A DNA stretch of 64,000 bases from Lachnospiraceae bacterium. Lineage in GTDB: Bacteria > Bacillota_A > Clostridia > Lachnospirales > Lachnospiraceae. The stretch's first letter is position 1. Each line of letters starts with the position of its first letter. The stretch lies in contig JAFWYN010000019.1 in the NCBI GenBank assembly GCA_017522685.1, forward strand, positions 62,001 through 126,000. The letters are read 5' to 3'. Of the stretch, positions 1 through 8,238 are shown in pieces. Made by a program: the position numbers and the translations under genes. The notes under the pieces are model-generated. The model was not told the DNA's origin and ran no database searches. It saw only the letters and a program-made list of their open reading frames with translations.

Positions 1-953
1 AACAGTGCCTTGGAAGCGTCCTTTGCCTTGGTAGCTTCTTCCTCACCATGAACCAGCTTGGTCAACTCAAATGCAAGGATTTCCTTGGCTTCATTTAACT
101 GGCTGCCTTCCCAAGCATCCATCTTCTCAATCTCTTCCAAAGGAAGGAAAGTCAGCATACGAATGCACTTCAGTACATCAGCATCTGCCACATTTCTCCA
201 GTACTGGAAGAATTCAAAAGGAGTTGTCTTGTTAGGATCAAGCCATACAGCACCCTTCTGGGTCTTACCCATCTTCTTGCCTTCTGAGTTAAGAAGCAGG
301 GTAATGGTCATTGCGTAAGCATCCTTACCTAATTTACGACGAATCAACTCTGTTCCGCCCAGCATATTGGACCACTGATCATCACCACCAAACTGCATAT
401 TACAGCCGTAATCCTGGAATAGCTTGTAGAAATCGTAAGACTGCATAATCATGTAGTTAAACTCAAGGAAGCTTAAGCCCTTCTCCATACGCTGCTTGTA
501 GCATTCTGCAGTAAGCATACGGTTTACAGAGAAATGTGCACCAACTTCACGAAGCACATCCACATAGTTCATGTCCAAAAGCCAGTCTGCATTGTTTACC
601 AAAAGTGCTTTATCTTCTGAGAAGTCAATAAACTTACTCATCTGCTCCTTGAAGCATGCCACATTGTGTGCAATGGTTTCTTTGGTCATCATGGAACGCA
701 TATCAGTTCGTCCACTGGGGTCACCAATCATAGCGGTACCGCCACCGATTAAAGCGATGGGCTTATTGCCTGCCATCTGCAATCTCTTCATCAGGCAAAG
801 TGCCATGAAATGTCCTACATGCAAGCTGTCTGCGGTAGGGTCAAAACCAATGTAGAAGGTAGCCTTACCATTGTTAATCATTTCTTTGATTTCTTCTTCG
901 TCAGTTAACTGTGCAAGAAGGCCTCTTGCTTTTAATTCATCAAAAATTGTCAT
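1..953 (-). CDS. tyrS: Tyrosyl-tRNA synthetase (3' part outside window)
   Basis: Charges tRNA-Tyr with tyrosine in the cytosol. About 317 N-terminal residues are visible; the C-terminal part, including any S4-like tRNA-binding domain, runs off the left edge. The class I signatures are present: HVGH (the HIGH motif) following the [15 protein letters not shown] stretch, the tyrosine-pocket region with QSYDF and QFGGDDQW, and KMGKT (the KMSKS variant). The start at 953 is an ATG with AAGGAGAG upstream. It is transcribed alone behind a tyrosine-type T-box leader, so expression should rise when uncharged tRNA-Tyr accumulates. Assignment is firm. Confidence 0.97.
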   Translation of the reverse strand, partial: MTIFDELKARGLLAQLTDEEEIKEMINNGKATFYIGFDPTADSLHVGHFMALCLMKRLQMAGNKPIALIGGGTAMIGDPSGRTDMRSMMTKETIAHNVACFKEQMSKFIDFSEDKALLVNNADWLLDMNYVDVLREVGAHFSVNRMLTAECYKQRMEKGLSFLEFNYMIMQSYDFYKLFQDYGCNMQFGGDDQWSNMLGGTELIRRKLGKDAYAMTITLLLNSEGKKMGKTQKGAVWLDPNKTTPFEFFQYWRNVADADVLKCIRMLTFLPLEEIEKMDAWEGSQLNEAKEILAFELTKLVHGEEEATKAKDASKAL

Positions 954-1130
954 GTTTTGTTCTCTCCTTTTCTGTAAAATACTCACAGCATTGCTGTTCG
1001 TTGATGCGACATTCGCCAAATGCATCTGCTAATGCAACACATTCCCCATGAGACAAAATATTATGCTTGTGTGCTGGCACCCGTATAATATTTGTTCATG
1101 GGTTACGCGCTTGGCTCATTGTTAACGCAC

Positions 1131-1422
1131 AAAAAATCGTCCTTTCGAAATATTTCAAAAGGACGATGTCTCATCGTGTTACCACCTCTAGTTCCCATGT
1201 TACTCACGCTTCATGGCTTAGCGAGTATCAAACAATACTCCGGCAAATATCGGTGCCTACCGGTAATCTCTACTGGGTGTCTGTCACACCGTTCAAAATC
1301 ACTGCTCCGAGATGTACTTCCCACTATCTGCTTCAGCGCCTCTCACCAACCGGCAACTCTCTGTGGAAACCTTGATAAAGGTACTCTTCTCTTCAACGCG
1401 TCAATATATTTTGTTGCAACTT
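1131..1422 (-). promoter_or_regulatory. T-box leader of tyrS (tyrosine specifier)
   Basis: Read on the minus strand, the leader opens with a GAAGAGAAGAGTACC stem I base and an AGAGAGTTGCCGG distal region. It has a candidate specifier loop GAAGTACATC, whose UAC codon is tyrosine. The conserved T-box core GAGGTGGTAACACGATGAGA lies at about 1172-1191. A terminator hairpin follows (CGTCCTTTTGAAATATTTCGAAAGGACG then a T run, 1131-1166). Uncharged tRNA-Tyr would stabilise the antiterminator and allow read-through into tyrS. The 170 bases between the terminator and tyrS show nothing else I can identify. Confidence 0.88.
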
Positions 1423-1428
1423 AACTGC

Positions 1429-1457
1429 ATTATACATAGGGGTTGTTTATTTGTCAA
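1429..1457 (-). promoter_or_regulatory. Sigma-A promoter of tyrS
   Basis: Perfect consensus on the minus strand: TTGACA (1452-1457), 17-base spacer, TATAAT (1429-1434), giving a start near 1422. The -35 box overlaps the last codons of the upstream Rpn-like gene, which ends at 1454. Confidence 0.85.
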
Positions 1458-2401
1458 CCACAAATTTCTCGCATTTTCTGTCCAAACAGCTCTTCTGACA
1501 TATTTGCCCGTTTCGCTGCTTCCTCTAATTTCAACAAACCATCCTTTACCAGATCGCATAGCGTAACCAATATACCTTCTTCTCTTCCTTCAGCTCTTCC
1601 TTCTTCTCTTCCTTCTTCTCTTCCTTCAGCTCTTTCATCCTCAAATGCCTTACACATATCCAATCCTCCTTCTTCCTGCGGAAACAATTTTAAGCTCTTC
1701 TTTCCTATCAACACACCCATGGTATCTATGGATATCTCATCCAACTCCCGAAATCGTTCTTTATGTTCCAGATAATACTGCTTCATAGCCTCCCGATCCT
1801 TACTACGCTTAAATATGGCTATGATTTCACGTAAGCTGGTTTCATAATTCTCTTCCTGTAAATCTTTCAGGTTATAAATTCGTATCCGATAATCTTTTAA
1901 AAGCTTTCTAAAATCTTTCCCAATATCCTCCACATCCATCATGTCCAGAATGCCCTCCGGACCATCGTAAGCCTCTTCTCCGCAATACAGTCCTATGGTA
2001 TGAACGGGAAGCAACTTATCCGTCTTTCGGAAACCATACAAATAAACACCTGCTCTGTTTTTCTTTTCTTCCCGATTTTTCTGTCGGATATCCTTTATCT
2101 GTCGTTGCAACTCCTGCACATTGTAGTCCATCACCTTCACCGGCATGGTATAGTCCAGGGTGGCCATGACTTCCACTCCCAGTAGCACATCCTTTTTGCC
2201 CTTACAATACATCTGCACATCCCTACGCACATTGCCGGTCTTTCCTTTTTTATTCTTAGGCTTATAATACTCCCTGTCATGCCTTTGCAGCTGCCAGATT
2301 TTAATTTTGCGTTTCCCACGAAATACCGTACCGTTCCAGAAATCGGCATAATATCCCGGTAACCCCAGATAATCACAGACCATATTATTGATTTCTCCCA
2401 T
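1454..2401 (-). CDS. Rpn/YhgA-like PD-(D/E)XK nuclease-fold protein, possibly catalytically altered
   Basis: 315 residues. It resembles the Rpn family (recombination-promoting nuclease/putative transposase) that is abundant in Lachnospiraceae. The signs are an RRDVQMY segment (D61), a GVEVMATLDYTMPVKVM block (about 75-91) matching the family pattern around the catalytic E-x-Q, and a low-complexity tail of repeated EGREEG units (about 256-276) before a short helical C-terminus. The expected Gln of E-x-Q reads Met79 here, so nuclease activity is doubtful. The start is supported by AAAGGAGG upstream. It has its own promoter (TTGACA-17-TACAAT, 2563-2591) inside an inverted repeat. The family has been linked to RecA-independent DNA transfer, but the role of this copy is unknown. 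Confidence 0.7.
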   Translation of the reverse strand: MGEINNMVCDYLGLPGYYADFWNGTVFRGKRKIKIWQLQRHDREYYKPKNKKGKTGNVRRDVQMYCKGKKDVLLGVEVMATLDYTMPVKVMDYNVQELQRQIKDIRQKNREEKKNRAGVYLYGFRKTDKLLPVHTIGLYCGEEAYDGPEGILDMMDVEDIGKDFRKLLKDYRIRIYNLKDLQEENYETSLREIIAIFKRSKDREAMKQYYLEHKERFRELDEISIDTMGVLIGKKSLKLFPQEEGGLDMCKAFEDERAEGREEGREEGRAEGREEGILVTLCDLVKDGLLKLEEAAKRANMSEELFGQKMREICG

Positions 2402-2473
2402 GAAAAAACCTCCTTTCGGACGAATTTGCTATGGGAAAAATATCGCAGCTATTCAAAAATAGCAAAAACAAAC

Positions 2474-2574
2474 CCGCCACTACAATTATTGATTAGAGTA
2501 AAATGGCTGATTTGCCGCGAATGTGCCGAATGCACGTTACTTTTAGATTACTCGATATAATAATTGTAAGGCGG
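2474..2574. repeat. Imperfect inverted repeat between the Rpn-like and VWA genes
   Basis: Arms at about 2474-2501 and 2548-2574 share CCGCC, TACAATTATT and GAGTAA in complementary order, with a few mismatches. A small GTGC-CGAAT-GCAC hairpin lies in the loop (2523-2535). It could be an operator, a leader RNA fold for the Rpn-like gene, or a degenerate miniature element. There is no T run that would make it a terminator. Confidence 0.55.
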
Positions 2575-2591
2575 ATTATCCTATTTGTCAA
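2563..2591 (-). promoter_or_regulatory. Promoter of the Rpn-like gene
   Basis: TTGACA (2586-2591), 17-base spacer and TACAAT (2563-2568) on the minus strand. The -10 box falls within one arm of a long imperfect inverted repeat (2474-2574). Confidence 0.65.
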
Positions 2592-2593
2592 TC

Positions 2594-3796
2594 TTATTTA
2601 TTCACCATCAGCTTCACCATGGCCTGGTTCAAGCCATCCACTGTCAGCTTATACATAGGGAATAATTCTTTGATAGCGGTCTCAGCCTCTCTCCATGGTG
2701 CCCTTCCCGGCGCCATCTTGGGGTTCAGCCAAACAACTTTTTTGTATTTACGTTTCACCAGCTGTAGCCAGTCCCAGCCGGACAGACCACCATTGGGTCC
2801 ACGGTAATTGCCGGTGGTGGAATACAGTTCCTCGGGTGCCATAGCCGCATCGCCTACGATGATAACTTTATAATCACTGTCAATATTACGGAAAACCCAC
2901 TCCGTATCTACCCAGTCACCGTTTTCACATTCCGGAGTCTTGTAAAGCTTACTGTAGATACAGTTGTGGAAATAGTAGGTCTTTACATCCTTATAATGAT
3001 TGGATTTGTGCACTGCCTGGAACAAATCATTCAACAAACTGCTAAAGGGTATCATGGTTCCTCCCGAGTCCATAAGAAGTAAAAGCTTCACAGCATTCTT
3101 ACGGGGCTTCTTCATGACGATTTGCAGGCAACCTCCATTGTTACAGGTCTTGTCCACGGTACCGTCGATATCCAGCTCAGACTCCGGGATATCCAGTCTT
3201 GAAGAAAACTGGCGTAGCTTACGGAAAGCCATCTGGAACTGACGGTTATCCAACACTCTGTCATCTCTGAAATCACGGTATTTACGTGCGCCTACCACCG
3301 CAAAAGCAGACTGGTAGCCGGTCTTGCCGCCCACACGGACACCGCCCACATTGCCCCCCATATTACCAAAGGAAGTCTTACCCATGGTACCAATCCAGAA
3401 GCTACCACCATTGTGTTCACTATCCTGGTCCTTCAGACGTTGTCGGAATTTCTCCTCCACGTCCTCCTTATCCACCATGATTTCCTCCACCTGATTTAAG
3501 TGGGAGCGGGCTTCCTCGTGGGCCATCTCCATCATCTCAGACTTATCCAGCCAGCGAAGCATCTCTGCCCCCACTTCCGTCTCTCTCTGGGCCGCCTTAA
3601 AGGTTTCCTCAAAAGCCATATCAAATTTATCAAAATCCGTTTCGCTCTTCACCAAAATCATACGAGACACATAATAAAACTGTGTGAGGCTGCTTCCGCA
3701 CAAGTCCTTATCCAGTGCTTCCTGCAGCGTCAGCCACTCACCCAGAGTGACCCTGAGACCTTTGGCACGAAGAGCATGAAAAAACTTTATGAACAT
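2594..3796 (-). CDS. VWA domain protein (CoxE-like), partner of MoxR
   Basis: 400 residues, no signal peptide. The C-terminal half (about 235-400) is a von Willebrand factor A-type fold of the CoxE-like group. The metal-site motif DxSxS reads MDSGGTM (242-248), so the MIDAS is only partly canonical. A helical N-terminal region and a Gly-rich linker (about 129-160) precede it. It starts 4 bases after the moxR stop, so the two are co-transcribed and probably translationally linked. MoxR AAA+ proteins and VWA partners work together in metal insertion, protein maturation or remodelling. The target here is not evident from the neighbours. Confidence 0.85.
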   Translation of the reverse strand: MFIKFFHALRAKGLRVTLGEWLTLQEALDKDLCGSSLTQFYYVSRMILVKSETDFDKFDMAFEETFKAAQRETEVGAEMLRWLDKSEMMEMAHEEARSHLNQVEEIMVDKEDVEEKFRQRLKDQDSEHNGGSFWIGTMGKTSFGNMGGNVGGVRVGGKTGYQSAFAVVGARKYRDFRDDRVLDNRQFQMAFRKLRQFSSRLDIPESELDIDGTVDKTCNNGGCLQIVMKKPRKNAVKLLLLMDSGGTMIPFSSLLNDLFQAVHKSNHYKDVKTYYFHNCIYSKLYKTPECENGDWVDTEWVFRNIDSDYKVIIVGDAAMAPEELYSTTGNYRGPNGGLSGWDWLQLVKRKYKKVVWLNPKMAPGRAPWREAETAIKELFPMYKLTVDGLNQAMVKLMVNK

Positions 3797-3800
3797 ATTT

Positions 3801-4616
3801 TTAGAGTTGTCCCTTCGAATTTCTTACAATTTCCAAATCTTCATCCTTCTTTACCACCACACCGATGAAAGGCAATGCTGATTTGATAGTATTTGTAGGA
3901 ATACCACCAATCTGCAGTGCATTGACCCAATCAATCAATTCTGAGGTGCTGGGTTTCTTACGGATATCACGAATGGCACGGATATTGTAGAATACTTCCA
4001 TGGCATTCTTTAAGAGATGTTCCTCCACATCCGGAAAATGCACCTTCACGATTTCTTCCATCAGCTCCTGACCGGGGAAATCAATGTAGTGGAAAATGCA
4101 ACGACGAAGAAACGCATCCGGCAATTCCTTCTCTGCATTGGAGGTAATAATCACGATAGGTCTGTGCTTCGCCTTAATGGTTTCCTTGGTTTCATTGATG
4201 TAGAATTCCATCTGGTCCAGCTCCCACAAAAGGTCATTGGGAAATTCCAAATCCGCCTTATCGATTTCGTCAATCAAAAGCACCACCTGCTCCTCGCTGG
4301 CAAAGGCTTCTCCCAGCTTACCCAGCTTGATATAGCGGGCAATATCATCCACACCCTCTTCTCCGAACTGACCATCATAGAGTCTCTGGATGGTATCATA
4401 CACATAGAGACCTTCCTGTGCCTTGGTGGTGGACTTAATATTCCAAATCAATAATCTTTTTCCTAAAGATTTAGCAACAGCTTCCGCCAGCATAGTCTTA
4501 CCTGTGCCCGGCTCACCCTTAATCAGAAGTGGCTTCTTCAGTGCAATCGCTATATTTACACTGGCCATCAGCTCCTCACTTGCCACATATTGCTGCGTTC
4601 CTGTAAAATTACTCAT
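3801..4616 (-). CDS. MoxR-family AAA+ ATPase
   Basis: 271 residues, a single AAA+ module of the MoxR/RavA type. Walker A is GEPGTGKT (34-41) and Walker B is LLIDEIDKAD; sensor 1 lies in VIITSNAEKELPDAF and an arginine finger candidate is in FLRRCIFHYIDFP. It is the first gene of a two-gene operon with the CoxE-like VWA protein. The start has GGTGAGG upstream. The pair probably forms an ATP-driven chaperone; the client is unknown. Confidence 0.9.
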   Translation of the reverse strand: MSNFTGTQQYVASEELMASVNIAIALKKPLLIKGEPGTGKTMLAEAVAKSLGKRLLIWNIKSTTKAQEGLYVYDTIQRLYDGQFGEEGVDDIARYIKLGKLGEAFASEEQVVLLIDEIDKADLEFPNDLLWELDQMEFYINETKETIKAKHRPIVIITSNAEKELPDAFLRRCIFHYIDFPGQELMEEIVKVHFPDVEEHLLKNAMEVFYNIRAIRDIRKKPSTSELIDWVNALQIGGIPTNTIKSALPFIGVVVKKDEDLEIVRNSKGQL

Positions 4617-4662
4617 ATTACCTCACCTTCCGCCTTTAAAGGCATAGCTTTATTTCTTTATC

Positions 4663-4710
4663 ATATTAAATCAAAAAATCCTTGAATTCAAACTATAATC
4701 ATGTTACGAT
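4663..4710. promoter_or_regulatory. Divergent promoters of moxR and metF sharing a palindrome
   Basis: Minus strand, moxR: TTGAAT (4686-4691), 17-base spacer, TAATAT (4663-4668). Plus strand, metF: TTGAAT (4682-4687), 17-base spacer, TACGAT (4705-4710). Both -35 boxes come from the palindrome TTGAATTCAA (4682-4691), so the two polymerases would compete for the same site. Inferred from consensus only. Confidence 0.55.
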
Positions 4711-4763
4711 ATTTCCTAATGAAAAGCAAGTTTTTCAAGCAATTTACATAGGAGGATTTTCTT

Positions 4764-5618
4764 ATGATTCAGTCATATTTCAAAAAAGAACCCACTCTTT
4801 CTTTTGAGGTATTCCCTCCCAAGAAGGATGGCGAGTTAGACCAGGCCTTTCATATCTTAGACGAACTGGCCACTTTAAAGCCTGATTTTATCAGTGTGAC
4901 CTACGGTGCCGGCGGTAGCAAGTCCAAAAAGACCGTAGAGCTGGCTTCTTATATTCAGAATACATTAAAAATTCAGGCTTTGGCTCATCTGACCTGCGTA
5001 GGCAATACTGCCGCTCAAGTAGAAGCTGTTATTAACGATTTGAAAGCTAACAACGTAGACCATGTATTGGCGCTTCGAGGGGACCGTCCCAAGGATATGA
5101 CTGACGAACAGTTTAACAGTCGTGAATTCCTGCATGCAAGTGATATGATCCATTATTTGAAGGAACGTTCCGATTTCCACATTGCAGGTGCCTGCTATCC
5201 GGAGAAGCATTTTGAATCCTTCAGCATGGAGTCTGATTTGAATCACTTGAAGCTGAAACAGGATGCCGGTGCAGAATTCTTCATTACTCAGCTTTTCTTT
5301 GACAATGATTATTTCTACACCTTCCGTGAAAAAGCTGCAAAAAAGGGCATCAACATCCCCATTTGTACAGGTATCATGCCCATTACCACTGCGAAACAGA
5401 TCGGAACCACTGTATCCCTCTCCGGCTCCAGTGTACCGAAGGCTATGGCTGATATGATTGCCAAGTATTCCGAATCACCGGAGGAATTATACAAAGCAGG
5501 TATCGATTACGCTATCCGTCAGATTATGGACCTGAAGGAAAATGATGTGGACGGTATCCATATTTATACGATGAACAAGCCTGCTATCGCTGCTGAAATT
5601 GTTAAATCAATTATTTAA
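4764..5618 (+). CDS. metF: 5,10-methylenetetrahydrofolate reductase
   Basis: 284 residues. Reduces 5,10-methylene-THF to 5-methyl-THF using FAD, for methionine synthesis or the methyl branch of C1 metabolism. Family marks are SFEVFPPK near the N-terminus with the conserved Glu, SVTYGAGGS, HLTCVGNT, LALRGDRP, and the QLFFDNDYF segment. AGGAGG sits at 4750-4754, ten bases before the ATG. It is monocistronic, ended by a strong bidirectional terminator. Its length fits a stand-alone catalytic domain like E. coli MetF. No SAM riboswitch or other leader was seen. Confidence 0.95.
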   Translation: MIQSYFKKEPTLSFEVFPPKKDGELDQAFHILDELATLKPDFISVTYGAGGSKSKKTVELASYIQNTLKIQALAHLTCVGNTAAQVEAVINDLKANNVDHVLALRGDRPKDMTDEQFNSREFLHASDMIHYLKERSDFHIAGACYPEKHFESFSMESDLNHLKLKQDAGAEFFITQLFFDNDYFYTFREKAAKKGINIPICTGIMPITTAKQIGTTVSLSGSSVPKAMADMIAKYSESPEELYKAGIDYAIRQIMDLKENDVDGIHIYTMNKPAIAAEIVKSII

Positions 5619-5625
5619 ATATAAC

Positions 5626-5664
5626 AAACAAGCCCCGGACCTATATATCCGGGGCTTGCTCTTT
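5626..5664. terminator. Bidirectional terminator between metF and the EAL gene
   Basis: Hairpin AAGCCCCGGA-loop-TCCGGGGCTT (about 5630-5657), with T-rich flanks serving metF on plus and the converging EAL gene on minus. Confidence 0.8.
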
Positions 5665-5677
5665 CAATTCTCACTTT

Positions 5678-8071
5678 TTATTCATTAATCTTAATATTTC
5701 TCTTAGAATTCATCAGTTCCAATCGACCGTTCTTACTACCAATATCCAAAATATCCTTTGCCAGTATGGTCATAATCAGATTTGCATCATGTATACTTAC
5801 ATTTCCTCGTCCGTTCATATCACCGATGCCAACCACCGAGTTTCCTTCACAGTAGAATATGGTATTTGTATTTTCAACAATACAGTCCAAAGCGCCATAA
5901 TCAGAACCTACACACACCATGCTTTTACCACGGATATCACATTCAATGGTACCGCCTGCGGCTAAAATACTGCCCTCTCCGTTGCTTAATACGCCGATAC
6001 CGCAAAGGTTATTGCCGGATTCCGTAATATTCAGACTATAGTTATGCATAATAACACTGGTACGTCCTCTCATGGCACCAATTCCCACAGCATTGGCACA
6101 TGACATCTTCATTTCCAGATTGGAGTTTTTAATATCCATTCTGCTGTTTCCGTCAAAGCTTCCCACGCCTATGGCATTTCCGCCTGCACATTCTAAATGG
6201 ATGCCGCTATGCACGATATATATATTGGAATCCGTTGTGTTTTTTCCACCACCAATACCCACACAGTTTTCTCCGTTAATATCTATCACAAGCTGCGGAA
6301 GCTGTTCAATATGGATATTGCCATAAGAACTTTCCTTATCACCGCCAATAGCAAAGGAATTTTGCATTTCACAATGAATGTATAAGCTACCGCTTCCGGT
6401 AACCCAAAGCTCAGATCCTTGAGGTACTCTGATTCCTCGGTTATGTATCTCATTGATACCCTCTATCTGCATTGTTACATTACTTCCTGCACCGATATCA
6501 ATAAGCGGGACTTCCTTTTCCGTAATAATATTTACATTTTTCAAAGTAATGTTAGATTGTATATTTTCTTTTACTGTGATGCTACAGCTAATGGAAGTAC
6601 CAACAACACCCTCTATTGTTACATTTTGTTTATCAATAAAGATGGAGTTGTAATGCTGTGTAGCAAGCTGCGAGAGATTTACCGTCTCATTCTCCGATGG
6701 CGTATAGACCTTAACGATGTACTCTGAACGCATCAGATTCAATGCAATAATTTCTTCCCTGTATTTTTCTTCTATCTCATCAAGCAATACCGCATCCGGC
6801 TTGGCCAAATAATATCCCTGGATAAAATCCGAACCCAAGCCGATCATGGTTTTTAACTCTTCGTAGGTTTCCACGCCTTCGGCCAGTGCGGAATATCCGT
6901 TTTCATGAATAAACTCAATAATACCGGCAACAAGCTTCTGAATTTTGGGCTTATCCTCAATATTCTTAATCAATGCCCTGTCAATCTTTACATAATTGGG
7001 ACTGTAGCGTATTAGGTTGGAAAGATTGGAAAAACCGGTTCCATAATCATCAATTGCCAATGAAATATTGAATTTTTTCAAACGATTCCGGAATTTGGTA
7101 AGCTGCTCATCATCCATCTCCGTTTGTTCTGTCATTTCCACAACCAGCTTGCTCATCAAACCACCGTATCTGTTCACCAGCTGTTCCCAGTCAGACAGCT
7201 TCAACATATGCGCGGGAATGGAATTTATGAACATTTTCCGCTCTTCAAAGGCATCAATATGCTGTTCCAGATATTCCATCACATTACTCATGGTGGCTTT
7301 CTCGATTTCATAAAGTTTACCCAGCTTTGTGGCAATATCTATTACCTCTAAGGAACGCATATTGATAACCGGATCCGTACGCATCAATGCTTCATAGCCG
7401 AATATGGTACCGTTTTGTGCATCTACAATGGGTTGAAAATGATAATGGAACATATTCTTTTCCACCAATAGCTGGAATACCTCCTGGTGCTTCCACAAAA
7501 CGGCACGAGAGTTTCCTGCCAATGTTACATCCTTTTGCAGACGTTTCAACAGCATTTCACTATTACCCAGACGTAAATATTGTTCAAATCCGCCTTCCCA
7601 TCCGGGTTCCAATAGAACATAACCGTAATCAGCCTCAAGATAATAAGACTTGTTTGCTGTAATATTATATTTTTCGATTTCCTTTATCAGGTGCTGATTC
7701 TGTTCTTCCAAAAATGCCGCAATGTCTTCCCGGTTATTATCATCGGCAAATTGTGCCATAACAACCAGTCGTTCGTCCGAAATATGTCCGATGTAAGCAC
7801 CATTTCCCCAACATTGCTGCAACATCCTCGTAAATACCGAAAGCATCTTATCCACGCATTCAATACCGAAATTCTCAAGTATATAAACATATTTTGAAAT
7901 CTCATAAACTGTTACGGACAAACAACCATTCTTACTGCAAGATAACGAAAAGTCCTCAAACCATCTGAACACCTGACGTAAAGTCGGCAATCCTGTCACA
8001 GTATGAAGCCCTACCGTTTTCTCCCCATTATCGTCTACCATTATCGCTTGCATTTGTATCCCTTTTACCAT
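5678..8071 (-). CDS. EAL-domain c-di-GMP phosphodiesterase with degenerate GGDEF and beta-solenoid-like repeats
   Basis: 797 residues, no signal peptide or membrane segment, so cytosolic. Residues about 20-190 look like a degenerate GGDEF fold (HTVTGLPTL; signature loop eroded to GHISDERLVV). Residues about 205-435 are an EAL domain with the catalytic set intact: E227 in the EAL motif, N283, E312, D341-D342 in DDYGTGFSN, K362, E398, Q418. It should therefore hydrolyse c-di-GMP. From about 480 to the end are roughly eight repeats of about 29 residues, each with an IGxG-like turn (near 574, 604, 634, 662, 690, 720, 747, 776). This predicts a beta-solenoid, similar in pattern to repeats normally found on secreted carbohydrate-binding proteins. 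Monocistronic, with its own promoter. A second Met at 7 is a possible alternative start. Confidence 0.88.
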   Translation of the reverse strand: MVKGIQMQAIMVDDNGEKTVGLHTVTGLPTLRQVFRWFEDFSLSCSKNGCLSVTVYEISKYVYILENFGIECVDKMLSVFTRMLQQCWGNGAYIGHISDERLVVMAQFADDNNREDIAAFLEEQNQHLIKEIEKYNITANKSYYLEADYGYVLLEPGWEGGFEQYLRLGNSEMLLKRLQKDVTLAGNSRAVLWKHQEVFQLLVEKNMFHYHFQPIVDAQNGTIFGYEALMRTDPVINMRSLEVIDIATKLGKLYEIEKATMSNVMEYLEQHIDAFEERKMFINSIPAHMLKLSDWEQLVNRYGGLMSKLVVEMTEQTEMDDEQLTKFRNRLKKFNISLAIDDYGTGFSNLSNLIRYSPNYVKIDRALIKNIEDKPKIQKLVAGIIEFIHENGYSALAEGVETYEELKTMIGLGSDFIQGYYLAKPDAVLLDEIEEKYREEIIALNLMRSEYIVKVYTPSENETVNLSQLATQHYNSIFIDKQNVTIEGVVGTSISCSITVKENIQSNITLKNVNIITEKEVPLIDIGAGSNVTMQIEGINEIHNRGIRVPQGSELWVTGSGSLYIHCEMQNSFAIGGDKESSYGNIHIEQLPQLVIDINGENCVGIGGGKNTTDSNIYIVHSGIHLECAGGNAIGVGSFDGNSRMDIKNSNLEMKMSCANAVGIGAMRGRTSVIMHNYSLNITESGNNLCGIGVLSNGEGSILAAGGTIECDIRGKSMVCVGSDYGALDCIVENTNTIFYCEGNSVVGIGDMNGRGNVSIHDANLIMTILAKDILDIGSKNGRLELMNSKRNIKINE

Positions 8072-8120
8072 ACGCAGTCACTCTCCAACGCCATGCAAAT
8101 TTACAGTTATCTATGCATAT

Positions 8121-8150
8121 ATTACATCATTTTTTTGCACAATTTGTCAA
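8121..8150 (-). promoter_or_regulatory. Promoter of the EAL gene
   Basis: TTGACA (8145-8150), 18-base spacer, TGTAAT (8121-8126) on the minus strand, about 50 bases upstream of the start. Confidence 0.6.
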
Positions 8151-8194
8151 GTATTATGCATTATTTCTGCTTTTATCTGTAAATTTATGCATAC

Positions 8195-8225
8195 AAAAAT
8201 CCTCCGGACGATTCCGGAGGATTTA
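8195..8225 (-). terminator. Terminator of the DUF512-der-plsY-gpsA operon
   Basis: AATCCTCCGGAATCGTCCGGAGGATT stem followed by a T run on the minus strand, just downstream of gpsA. Confidence 0.85.
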
Positions 8226-8238
8226 CTGCTATTTTTCA

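Noticed and set aside
1067..1424. Several plus-strand frames of about 100 residues
   Set aside because: They cover the T-box leader on the opposite strand. They have no ribosome binding site or family likeness.
1570..1640. Tandem CTTCCTTCTTCT-like repeats, considered as a CRISPR or microsatellite
   Set aside because: They encode the EGREEG repeats in frame in the Rpn-like gene; there are no spacers.
4764..4764. A SAM riboswitch for metF
   Set aside because: The distance from the candidate start to the ATG is under 60 bases and no SAM aptamer motifs are present.
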